Of a DNA stretch of 15,515 nucleotides, positions 6,083 to 13,756 are shown piece after piece. The notes below the pieces were generated by a model. The model did not search any database, was not told where the DNA came from, and worked only from the letters and a program-made list of their open reading frames with translations. This DNA is from CAZKTF01 sp964555565. Lineage in GTDB: Bacteria; Planctomycetota; JAJSAM01; JAKLKS01. A program made the translations under genes and the position numbers. The stretch's first letter is position 1, and each line of letters opens with the position of its first letter. The DNA lies in the NCBI GenBank assembly GCA_964555565.1, contig CAZKTF010000064.1:1-15515 (forward strand). The letters run 5' to 3'.

Positions 6083-9000
6083 ATGAACAGGGGCACGCCG
6101 GCGATCCTGGGTTTCCTCCTGGCCGCGGCCGGGGTTCCGGCCCTGGCCGGGGACACCGGGACCGGGGTCATCGCCCGCAACGCGAACGCGCTCGGCGCCG
6201 AGATCGCCCCGGCGGGGGACGAGGACCGGTTCTCGGTGGGCCTCGGCGAGGGCGGGGCGCTCTCCGTCACCGTGGCCGCCGCGAAGGGGACGGGGCTCCT
6301 CCCGACGCTGCGGCTCTTCCGGCCCGACGGCGCGGAGGCGGCCCTCCCGGCGGTGAAGGGGGCGGGGACGGCGAAGGTCTCCTTCAAGAACTTCCCGGTG
6401 CCCGCAGGCCGGACGGGGACCTGGGAGGTCCGCGTCGCCGGCTCGGGCGGGACCACCGGGGCCTACACCGCGACCTTCAAGAAGAAGGAGGCGAAGGTCC
6501 CGAAGGTGGTGGGGCTCGCCGTGCCCGCGGGCGCCACGGGCGCGGTGGGGTTCCCCGCGGGGGAGGGGGGGACGGTCACGGCGACGGTGAAGTCCCGGGG
6601 GGTGCTCCCGGCCCTGGTCCGGCTCCTCGACCCGGAGGGCGTGGAGATCGCCTCGGTCGTTCCCGCGGCGCCGGCGACGAAGCTGGTGGCGGCGGTGCCG
6701 CTCGGCAGCGCGCTCTTCGAGACCCACGCCTCGAACGCCCGCGGCGTCCACTCCGTCGAGGTGGCGGCGGCGGCGGGGGGCGACGCCCTCGTGGACGTGA
6801 CGATCAAGGTCGTCTACCCGAAGATCGCGGCGCGGAAGGCGACGCTCCCTCCCGAGGCCACGGTGACGGGGGTCGCCCCGGTGGTCGTCCGGCAGGAGGA
6901 GACGGGACGGGCGCTGGCCCTCGCGGGGACGAATCTCCTCGCGGGGTCCACGGCGGCCCTCTCGGGGACGGGCGTCGCCGCGGACTCGGTGGCCGTGCCG
7001 AGCGGGACCGCCGCCACGGTGGTCGTCACGGCCGACGCCGACGCCCCCTACGGCGACCGGGACCTCTGGTTCTGCCCGCCGCCGCTCCTCGGCGAGCCGG
7101 TGATGCTCCCGGCCGCCTTCGCGGTCCACGCCCCGGACCCGACCGTCACCGGGGTCGCCCCGACCTTCGTGCGGCAGGAGGACGGCGCCGCCCTGCTCAC
7201 CGTGGCCGGGACCGGCTTCCGCGACGGGGGGGCGCTCACCCTGGGGGGGACCGGGATCGCGCCGGGCGCGACCACGGTGGTCTCGGACACGGAGGCGCGC
7301 GTCACGGTCTCCGTCGCCGCCGACGCCGCCGTGGGCGCGCGCGACGTCGTCTTTACCCAGCCCGGGGCGGGGGGAGGCGTCGCGGGGACCGGGGCCGGGC
7401 TCCTCGCGGTCCGGAACCCCGTGCCCACGGTGGCCTCCGCGTCCCCGCCCGTCGTGAAGCAGGACGATACCGGGGCCGTCGTGACCGTGACCGGGACCGG
7501 CTTCCGCACGGGCGGGACGCTCACGGTCTCCGGCACGGGGATCACGCTCGGCGCGACGACCGTGGTGGACGCGACGACGGCGACCGCCGCCTTCACGGTC
7601 GCCTCGGGCGCGACGACCGGGACCCGCGACGTGACCTACACGCAGCCCCTCGCCGGCGGCGCCGACGCCGCGACGGGGACCGGGGTCGTGACGGTGAACT
7701 TCCCCGACCCCGTGGTCGCCTCCGTCTCCCCGACCTCCGTCCGCCAGCTCGACGCGGGGACGACGCTCACCGTGACCGGCACCGGCTTCCGCGCCGGCGG
7801 GACGGCCTCGATCCCCGGGACCGGGCTGACCCTCGGCTCGACGACCGTCGTGAGCGCGACCTCGGCCACGCTGACCGTCTCGGTCGATGTCGGCGCGGCG
7901 GTCGGCCCGCGGGACGTGACCTTCACGCAGGCCGCGGGGGGCGGGGGCGCCGCGGGGACGAAGACCGCGGCCCTCGCCGTGAAGTACCCCGTCCCGACGC
8001 TCACCGTGATCGCGCCGACGTCCGTCGTGCAGGGGAACACGGGCGTGACCCTCACGCTCACCGGCGGCAACTTCCGCGCGGGCGCGTCGGTCTCCGCGGG
8101 GAGCGGGATCGTCGTCACCTCCCCGACGCGGCTCTCGGACACCTCCTTCCAGGCGACCCTCGCCGTGGACGCCCTGGCCGCGCTCGGGCTCCGCGGGGTC
8201 ACCTACACGCAGCCCGCCGACGGCGGCGCGGACGCGGTGACGCTCGCCGGCTCCCTCCAGGTGAACGCCCCGACGCCGACGATCGGCGGAGTCTCCCCCC
8301 TCGTCCTCAAGCAGGGGGACACCGCGGTCACCTTCACGGTGACGGGCACCGGGCTGCGCGCCGGCGGCGCCATCACCGTCTCCGGGACCGGCCTCACCCT
8401 CGGCGCGACGACGGTCTCCTCGGACACCTCGGCGAGCGTCCCCGTCACGGTGGACGCGGCCGCGACCGTGGGGACCCGCAACGTGACCTTCACGCAGCCG
8501 GCGCTCGGCGGCGGGGGCTCGGTCACGAGCGCCGGGGCGGTCACGGTCAACCACCCGGACCCGACCATCGCCACGGTGACCCCCGCCGAGATCGAGCAGG
8601 GCGGGGGCGCGGTCCTCCTCACGCTCGCGGGGACGGGGTTCCGATCGGGCGGGACGGTGACGACCTCGGGCACGCTCGTCACGCTCAGCCTGCCCACCTT
8701 CGTGGACGCGACGACCTTCCGGGTGACGGCCCTGGCGGACGGAGCCGCCGCGCTGGGGTTCCGGAGCCTCACCTACACGCAGCCCGCGGCGGGGGGCGGG
8801 GCGGCGGTGACGAAGACGAGCGCCTACGAGGTGAAGCCCATCGGCCCCGCGCTCACCTCCCTCGCGCCCTCGGCGTGGCTCCCGGGGCAGGCGCGGTTCC
8901 CGTGCTCCATCGTCGGGCTCAACTTCAACTCCGGGACGACGGTCTCCGTGTCCGGCTCGGGCGTGACGGTCCATTCCACGACCTTCGTCTCGGCCACGGC

Positions 9001-12000
9001 GCTGTCGCTGGAGGTCTCGGTCTCCTCCACCGCGGCCGTGGGGGCGCGCGACCTGACCATCACCCCCGGGGCCGGGGGCGGCCCCGCCAAGACCTTCACC
9101 GGGGCGGCGACCATCGTCCCCGCGGACCCGATGGTGACCTCCTTCAGCGCCCCCACGCTCGCGCAGGGGGCCACGTCGATCGCGGTCACCGTGCTGGGGA
9201 ACAACTTCCGCTCCGGCGACTCCCTCGCCGCGAGCGGGTCGGGCGCGACCTTCGCCTCGGTGACGGTGGTGAACTCCTCCCGGATCACCGCCACGGCCAC
9301 GGTGACGGGCACGGCGGCGCTCGGGACCCGGGACGCGACCGTGACCCACGGGTCCTCCGAGGGGGGCCGCGCGGGGACGCTGGCGGCGGCCTTCAAGGTC
9401 GTGGGCGCCACGCCCACGGTCTCCGCGGTGAACCCCTCGGCCGTCGGCCGGACCGGGAGCGGGGGGCCGACGCGCGAGGTCCCGATCGCGGTGACCGGGA
9501 CGAACTTCATGACCGGGGCCTCGCTCACGGTCACGAAGACCTCGGGCTCGGGGGTCACCGTGGTCGCGAACAGCGTCGCGGCGGCATCGGACACGACCCT
9601 CACGGCCACCCTCTCGGTCACGGGGACGGCGACCACGGGCCTGTGGGACCTCCAGGTGAGCAACCCCGGGGGCCTCGGCAACAGCGGCTCGTCGGGGAAC
9701 GCCCTCCTGGACCTCAAGAGCGAGACCACCCTCGTGGTGAACCGGGTCCTCCCCTCGGGCGGGACCCCCTACGGCGGGGAGCGGGTCACCGTCCACGGGG
9801 CCGGCTTCGCCGACGGGGACGTGGTGGACTTCGGGACGCAGCGCGGCTACGGGACGCAGCGGATCGACCAGAACACGATCGTCACCACCGTCCCGGCGCC
9901 GGCCTCCCCCTCGACCGCCTCCGCGACGAAGGTCGCCGTGAAGGTCACCGCCACGAGCAGCGCGAGCGCCACACTCGCCGACGGGTACACCTACGCGGTG
10001 GACACGACGACGTTCTTCGTGCAGTCGATCTTCCCCGCCCAGGGCGCCACCGGGGTCCCGAAGAACCTCGTGAGCGCCGTGGCGCGCCTCTCCGCCCCGG
10101 CCGACACGGCCTCCGGGACCTACGGCTCGACCACGGGGACGAACTGCTTCTGGTTCGAGTCGTCGGGGTTCTCCGTCTCGGGAGGGCTGCGCGGGTTCGG
10201 GCCGGGCGGGCGCACGCTGGTCTTCTCCCGCACCGGGGGCGGGAACCTGCCCATCAACAGCGCGGGGCTGTACGTCCTCGACGTCCCGGTGACGCTCTAC
10301 GCCGCCAGCGGGACGCCGCTCGTCCCCCGGAGGATCACCAGCACCACCCACGACCAGGGGAGCTTCACGATCTCGTCGTCCGCGACCGACACGACCGCGC
10401 CCACGCTCTCGAGCATCACCCCGGCGAACACCTCCACGGGACAGGGCCCGACGACCCGCGTGACGCTGGCGTTCTCGGAGGAGCTGGACCCCCTCACCGT
10501 GAGCCTCACGAACATCACCTTCAAGCAGTCGGGCACGACGGTGGGGGCGCACCTCGACCTCGCGAGCGACCTGAAGACGGTCACCATCACCCCCGACACC
10601 GAACTCACGGCCTCGACCACCTACACGACCGCGGTTGGCGCGTCCGTGAAGGACCTCTTCGGGAACGCCTTCTCGGCGGCCTCCTTCACCTTCACCACGG
10701 GCTCGGGCACCGACACCACCGCCCCCGCGATCGACGCCGTGGTCCTGGAGAAGGTCCCCGCCGACATGGACGGCTCGACGACCTACGTGAACTCGAGCGG
10801 CACGGGCACCGCCTTCGACCTCTACCTGCCCCGCGAGGGGTGGCTCGTGGAGGTCGCCTTCTCCGACGCCGGGGGCTCCGGGATCGACGAGACCACCTTC
10901 TCGGCCAAGGCGAGCGTCGCGGTGGGGGGCAGCACCGCCAACGCGGAGCTGGCCTCGAACTTCGCGGTCACGAGCACGGGGGCCTCCTGGCGGATCCCCT
11001 CGACGGGCTTCGCCACGGGGGACGACGCGACCTTCACCTTCACCGTGAAGGACAAGTCGGCGAACACCTCGACCTCGCGGGTGGTCACCATCGACGTCGT
11101 GGACCGCAACGGCACGGCCACGGGGAGCGCGGCCAACGGCGGCTCCTCGGGCGGGGACCACGACCCCTTCGACGCGCGCCAGGCCTGGGTGATCCGCGCG
11201 GACCTGGACGCCTACACGGCGACCTACTCCTCGGCGACGGGCCCCAAGCGCCAGGGGGCCACGACCACCGTCGCCTCGAACGGGCTCCTCGACCTGGACG
11301 AGGCGCTTCGCCTGGTGGGCCTCAACACCGGGAGCATGACGGCGGAGGCGGCGGCCACGGTGAACGGGCTCTCCCGCGGGACGAACGCCATCGTCCGGCG
11401 GCTCTTCCTGGAGCGGTTCCGGGAGACCCTCCGCGAGCGGTACGGGATCTCCGAGGACGGGACCTACGGCGCGGACTCCTGCGACGTGGAGTTCCTCCTC
11501 CCCGGGGAGCAGGGGTCGCTGGCCTCGCTCCCCTCCTACTCCGCGGCGAACTCGTCGGGCACCGGGAACGCCTTCTCGGAGATGTCCCTCGGCGGGACCC
11601 CCGGGGCGGAGGCGAGCGCCTTCTCCTCCTCGGGGACGCTCGGGCAGGCCTGGATCGACGGGCGCAACCTCCGCCAGGAGGCGAACCTCAACTTCGGCGT
11701 CGGCGGGAGCACGACCGGGATCTACCTCCTGTCGATGTTCAAGCTCCAGGTGAACGACGGCTCCGACTCCTTCACCTCCCTCTTCGAGACGAAGGTCTCG
11801 ACGAGGCTCGTGAGCGTCCACGGCGGGACCCCCGTCGGGGAGGACGCGAGCGACGACGACGTCCTCGCGGGGACCTTCGACCGGACCGCGTCCGGGAACG
11901 CCACGCACAACGCCCGCTACGACGCCATCATGGACGCCCTCGAAGTCACGGGCCTCTACGCCAGCGCCGTGACCGCCCACGAGGTCGGGCACTCCACGGG

Positions 12001-12244
12001 CCTCGTCATGGACGGGGCGCCCAAGACCGGGCTCTTCGGGAACGCCGACTACCGCAACACCTTCACCGAGGCCACCGTCGGCAGCCCGAACACCTCGTTC
12101 CACCTGAACTTCATCGGCAACGACATCATGGCGGCATCGACCTCCCTCGAGTCGGCCGTATCGACGGGGACCGACTTCAAGAGGTTCAGTCCCCTGGACC
12201 TGGCCTACCTCCTCGGGCGGCTCGTGTTCGACGAGGGCAAGTGA
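6083..12244 (+). CDS. Giant secreted TIG/IPT-repeat protein with Big_5-like domains and a C-terminal HExxH metalloprotease-like region
   Basis: The 2053-aa product starts with a Sec signal peptide (GTPAILGFLLAAAGVPALAG). Two beta-sandwich, PPC-like segments follow (about 20-130 and 131-250). About eleven IPT/TIG Ig-like repeats then begin near residues 256, 352, 447, 542, 637, 731, 826, 921, 1015, 1110 and 1216. Most carry a V-x-P-x-x-V-x-Q opening, TVTGTGFRAGG, and TFTQPAGGG before the next unit. Ig-like Big_5 segments lie at about 1307-1545 (LAFSEELDPLT, LFGNAFSAASFTFTT), with a further beta domain to about 1675. The last 350 residues hold HEVGHSTGL (H1966, E1967, H1970) and a Met-turn-like NDIM (M2016). 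The usual third metzincin His is Met1976, so zinc binding or activity is uncertain; D1977 or H2007 might substitute. It overlaps the next gene in TGATG. An adhesin or surface protease role is inference. In-frame ATG 6023 is rejected because the signal peptide starts at 6083. Confidence 0.9.
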   Translation: MNRGTPAILGFLLAAAGVPALAGDTGTGVIARNANALGAEIAPAGDEDRFSVGLGEGGALSVTVAAAKGTGLLPTLRLFRPDGAEAALPAVKGAGTAKVSFKNFPVPAGRTGTWEVRVAGSGGTTGAYTATFKKKEAKVPKVVGLAVPAGATGAVGFPAGEGGTVTATVKSRGVLPALVRLLDPEGVEIASVVPAAPATKLVAAVPLGSALFETHASNARGVHSVEVAAAAGGDALVDVTIKVVYPKIAARKATLPPEATVTGVAPVVVRQEETGRALALAGTNLLAGSTAALSGTGVAADSVAVPSGTAATVVVTADADAPYGDRDLWFCPPPLLGEPVMLPAAFAVHAPDPTVTGVAPTFVRQEDGAALLTVAGTGFRDGGALTLGGTGIAPGATTVVSDTEARVTVSVAADAAVGARDVVFTQPGAGGGVAGTGAGLLAVRNPVPTVASASPPVVKQDDTGAVVTVTGTGFRTGGTLTVSGTGITLGATTVVDATTATAAFTVASGATTGTRDVTYTQPLAGGADAATGTGVVTVNFPDPVVASVSPTSVRQLDAGTTLTVTGTGFRAGGTASIPGTGLTLGSTTVVSATSATLTVSVDVGAAVGPRDVTFTQAAGGGGAAGTKTAALAVKYPVPTLTVIAPTSVVQGNTGVTLTLTGGNFRAGASVSAGSGIVVTSPTRLSDTSFQATLAVDALAALGLRGVTYTQPADGGADAVTLAGSLQVNAPTPTIGGVSPLVLKQGDTAVTFTVTGTGLRAGGAITVSGTGLTLGATTVSSDTSASVPVTVDAAATVGTRNVTFTQPALGGGGSVTSAGAVTVNHPDPTIATVTPAEIEQGGGAVLLTLAGTGFRSGGTVTTSGTLVTLSLPTFVDATTFRVTALADGAAALGFRSLTYTQPAAGGGAAVTKTSAYEVKPIGPALTSLAPSAWLPGQARFPCSIVGLNFNSGTTVSVSGSGVTVHSTTFVSATALSLEVSVSSTAAVGARDLTITPGAGGGPAKTFTGAATIVPADPMVTSFSAPTLAQGATSIAVTVLGNNFRSGDSLAASGSGATFASVTVVNSSRITATATVTGTAALGTRDATVTHGSSEGGRAGTLAAAFKVVGATPTVSAVNPSAVGRTGSGGPTREVPIAVTGTNFMTGASLTVTKTSGSGVTVVANSVAAASDTTLTATLSVTGTATTGLWDLQVSNPGGLGNSGSSGNALLDLKSETTLVVNRVLPSGGTPYGGERVTVHGAGFADGDVVDFGTQRGYGTQRIDQNTIVTTVPAPASPSTASATKVAVKVTATSSASATLADGYTYAVDTTTFFVQSIFPAQGATGVPKNLVSAVARLSAPADTASGTYGSTTGTNCFWFESSGFSVSGGLRGFGPGGRTLVFSRTGGGNLPINSAGLYVLDVPVTLYAASGTPLVPRRITSTTHDQGSFTISSSATDTTAPTLSSITPANTSTGQGPTTRVTLAFSEELDPLTVSLTNITFKQSGTTVGAHLDLASDLKTVTITPDTELTASTTYTTAVGASVKDLFGNAFSAASFTFTTGSGTDTTAPAIDAVVLEKVPADMDGSTTYVNSSGTGTAFDLYLPREGWLVEVAFSDAGGSGIDETTFSAKASVAVGGSTANAELASNFAVTSTGASWRIPSTGFATGDDATFTFTVKDKSANTSTSRVVTIDVVDRNGTATGSAANGGSSGGDHDPFDARQAWVIRADLDAYTATYSSATGPKRQGATTTVASNGLLDLDEALRLVGLNTGSMTAEAAATVNGLSRGTNAIVRRLFLERFRETLRERYGISEDGTYGADSCDVEFLLPGEQGSLASLPSYSAANSSGTGNAFSEMSLGGTPGAEASAFSSSGTLGQAWIDGRNLRQEANLNFGVGGSTTGIYLLSMFKLQVNDGSDSFTSLFETKVSTRLVSVHGGTPVGEDASDDDVLAGTFDRTASGNATHNARYDAIMDALEVTGLYASAVTAHEVGHSTGLVMDGAPKTGLFGNADYRNTFTEATVGSPNTSFHLNFIGNDIMAASTSLESAVSTGTDFKRFSPLDLAYLLGRLVFDEGK
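6848..10000 (+). repeat. Tandem 285-bp coding repeats (TIG/IPT units) inside the giant gene
   Basis: Units start at about nt 6848, 7136, 7421, 7706, 7991, 8273, 8558, 8843, 9125, 9410 and 9728. Spacings are 282-288 nt up to the last unit, which is 318 nt. The units at 7136-8842 are closest to each other and share DNA words such as ACCGGCTTCCGC and GTGACCTWCACGCAG. The phase and length regularity suggests expansion by duplication and recombination rather than independent domain acquisition. Confidence 0.85.
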
Positions 12245-13452
12245 TGCGGCGCGGGGTTCTCGTCCGTCTGGGGGGCGTCGCGGCGGCGACGGCGTTCGCG
12301 CTCGCGCCCGCGGCGCGGGCGGAGAGCCGCGACCCGCGCACCGTGGCGCTCGGCTGGCTCACGGAGAACGCCGACGCCGTCGTCCTCGGGCCGGTGGTGC
12401 AGGAGGCGCGGCTGCCCGGGTCCCGCGTCGTGGAGGCCGAGGTCCGCGCCGACGAGACGATCCGGGGAGCGGGGGAGGCCGGCGCGACGCTCACGGTCGC
12501 GTGCGAAGACCACGGGGAGGGCCTCCCCTGGGTCGCCGGGGACCGCCGCCTCTGGTTCCTGCGCGCGCTCCCGGCGGCGCCCGGCGGGCCGAAGCGGTGG
12601 ACTCCCCTCTCCGGTCCCTTCGGCGTCCGCGCGGTCCCCGCGGAGGGCCCGGCGGCCCGGCTCCCGGGGCTCGTCCGCGCCCTGGCCGCCACGCTCGGGG
12701 AGGGCGGGGAGGTCCGGGACCCCGCGGCGCTCCGGGCGCTGCTGGTCCGCTGGATCGAGGACGACGACCCCGGCGTCGCCTGGACGGGGGCCACCGACCT
12801 GGTGCGGCACGCGGAGCTCCACGGCGACCTCTCCCCGGAGGAGAGGAACCGGATCGTGGCGGCCTTCCGCCGCTGCCCGGTGGGGAAGGACACGAAGCGG
12901 GTCCTGGCCGAGGCGACCGCGGTCACGCGGGACCCCGCCGCCGCGGCGGCCCTCGTGGACGCCCTCCGGGAGCCCGGGGCGCGGGACATCCGCGGGGCGG
13001 TGGGGGACGCGCTCCGGCGGCTCGGGGACCCCTCGGCGACGAGGAGGATCCTCGATCGGCTCGAGGGGGCCGACGCGCCCCGGCGGGCGGACCTCCTCGA
13101 GGTCCTCGGCGCGCTGGGGGCGGTGGAGGCGGCCGAGGCGGTGCGGCGTGCCGTGGAAGACCCCGTCGCCGCGGTGCGGGTCGAGGCGGCCCACGCGCTC
13201 GGGCTCCTGGCGCGGGCCGCGCGCGAGGGAGAGCCGTCCGCGCGCGTCGGCGGGCGGGAGCGCCTGGAGCGGATGCTCGCCGGCGCCAGGGCCGAGAACG
13301 AGGTCCGCGCGTCGCTCTGGGCGCTCGCGCAGCTCGACGAGCCGGAGGCCTGGGCCGCGCTCCGCCGCGCCGTCCAGGACGACCGCGAGACGGTGCGCCG
13401 CTACGCGGAGCGGTACCTCCGCACCCCGCGGCAGTCGCTCATCCTGAGATAG
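12244..13452 (+). CDS. Secreted HEAT-repeat protein with an N-terminal NTR/OB-like domain
   Basis: The 402-aa product has a Sec signal peptide ending near PAARA (residue 26), so it is exported. Residues about 38-110 contain ADAVVLGPVVQEAR, ADETIRG and PWVAGDRRLWFLRA, the pattern of small OB/NTR-like beta-barrel domains found in secreted bacterial proteins. From about residue 155 the sequence is alpha-helical with HEAT/PBS-type repeats: GAVGDALRRLGDPSAT, DLLEVLGALGAVEAAEAVRRAVEDP and VRASLWALAQLDEPEAWAALRRAV. HEAT solenoids bind protein partners; they are not enzymes. ATG 12244 overlaps the TGA of the giant gene by one base (TGATG), a sign of translational coupling, so an interaction with the giant protein or its processing is a reasonable inference. 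The alternative is an unrelated regulatory scaffold. Confidence 0.88.
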   Translation: MRRGVLVRLGGVAAATAFALAPAARAESRDPRTVALGWLTENADAVVLGPVVQEARLPGSRVVEAEVRADETIRGAGEAGATLTVACEDHGEGLPWVAGDRRLWFLRALPAAPGGPKRWTPLSGPFGVRAVPAEGPAARLPGLVRALAATLGEGGEVRDPAALRALLVRWIEDDDPGVAWTGATDLVRHAELHGDLSPEERNRIVAAFRRCPVGKDTKRVLAEATAVTRDPAAAAALVDALREPGARDIRGAVGDALRRLGDPSATRRILDRLEGADAPRRADLLEVLGALGAVEAAEAVRRAVEDPVAAVRVEAAHALGLLARAAREGEPSARVGGRERLERMLAGARAENEVRASLWALAQLDEPEAWAALRRAVQDDRETVRRYAERYLRTPRQSLILR

Positions 13453-13500
13453 GTCGGTTCCCCGCCGCCGTGTGAGGGCGCCGCCGGGCGAGACCGGAAG

Positions 13501-13680
13501 AGGCTTTCACCACGGAGACACGGAGGACACTGAGGACACGGAGAACACCCCGGACGACGACGAGGGGAAGGGGGAAGGACCGTGGCGAGGATCCTCCGCC
13601 TAGGAGCCGTTGCCTCCCCCCCTTCCGCCTGCCGTTCTCCGTGCCCTCCGTGCTCTCCGTGTCCTCCGTGGTAGAAGCCG
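13501..13680. repeat. Foldback element made of degenerate 9-bp CACGGAGGA / TCCTCCGTG units
   Basis: The left arm (13501-13547) holds successive units of the type CACGGAGA, CACGGAGGA, CACTGAGGA and CACGGAGAA. The right arm (13634-13680) holds the inverted series TTCTCCGTG, CCCTCCGTG, CTCTCCGTG and TCCTCCGTG. Aligned as an inverted repeat, the arms match at about 40 of 45 positions with a one-base shift, and both end in a short AGGCTT/AAGCC-like edge. The 86-nt centre also pairs partly (GGGGAAGGGGGAAGG with CCTCCCCCCTTCC). No transposase is present. Similar CACGGAG-type repeats occur widely in GC-rich genomes; that comparison is from memory. It fills most of the 304-nt gap 13453-13756, which has no gene I can support. 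Confidence 0.8.
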
Positions 13681-13720
13681 TCCTCCGGAAGGCCGTTCGA
13701 AACGGCGGAGAACCCGAAAG

Positions 13721-13749
13721 TTGCCCCGGGCCGCCCGGCGACCGAGACT
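13721..13749 (+). promoter_or_regulatory. Sigma70-like promoter of the threonine ammonia-lyase gene (possibly leaderless)
   Basis: TTGCCC (13721-13726) is followed after 17 nt by GAGACT (13744-13749). Only 7 nt (GGGCCGC) remain before ATG 13757. No purine-rich ribosome-binding site precedes the ATG. The hexamers are weak alone, but spacing and position repeat those at 5581 and 6045. Confidence 0.4.
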
Positions 13750-13756
13750 GGGCCGC

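Noticed and set aside
5801..12103. A 2100-residue open frame on the minus strand opposite the giant gene
   Set aside because: It is Arg/Gly/Asp/His-rich with no recognisable domain, has no signal peptide, and mirrors the strong C/G third-position bias of the plus-strand gene, which removes stop codons from the antisense frame. The plus frame has clear TIG, Big_5 and HExxH motifs.
8875..12243. Upstream extension of the HEAT-repeat frame inside the giant gene
   Set aside because: The frame is open only because of base composition. The sequence is Arg/Gly/His-rich junk until the signal peptide at ATG 12244, which also overlaps the previous stop as expected for coupling.
13501..13680. CRISPR array, because of short spaced repeats
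   Set aside because: Units are 9 bp, contiguous, degenerate and inverted between the two halves. There are no unique spacers of regular length and no cas genes.
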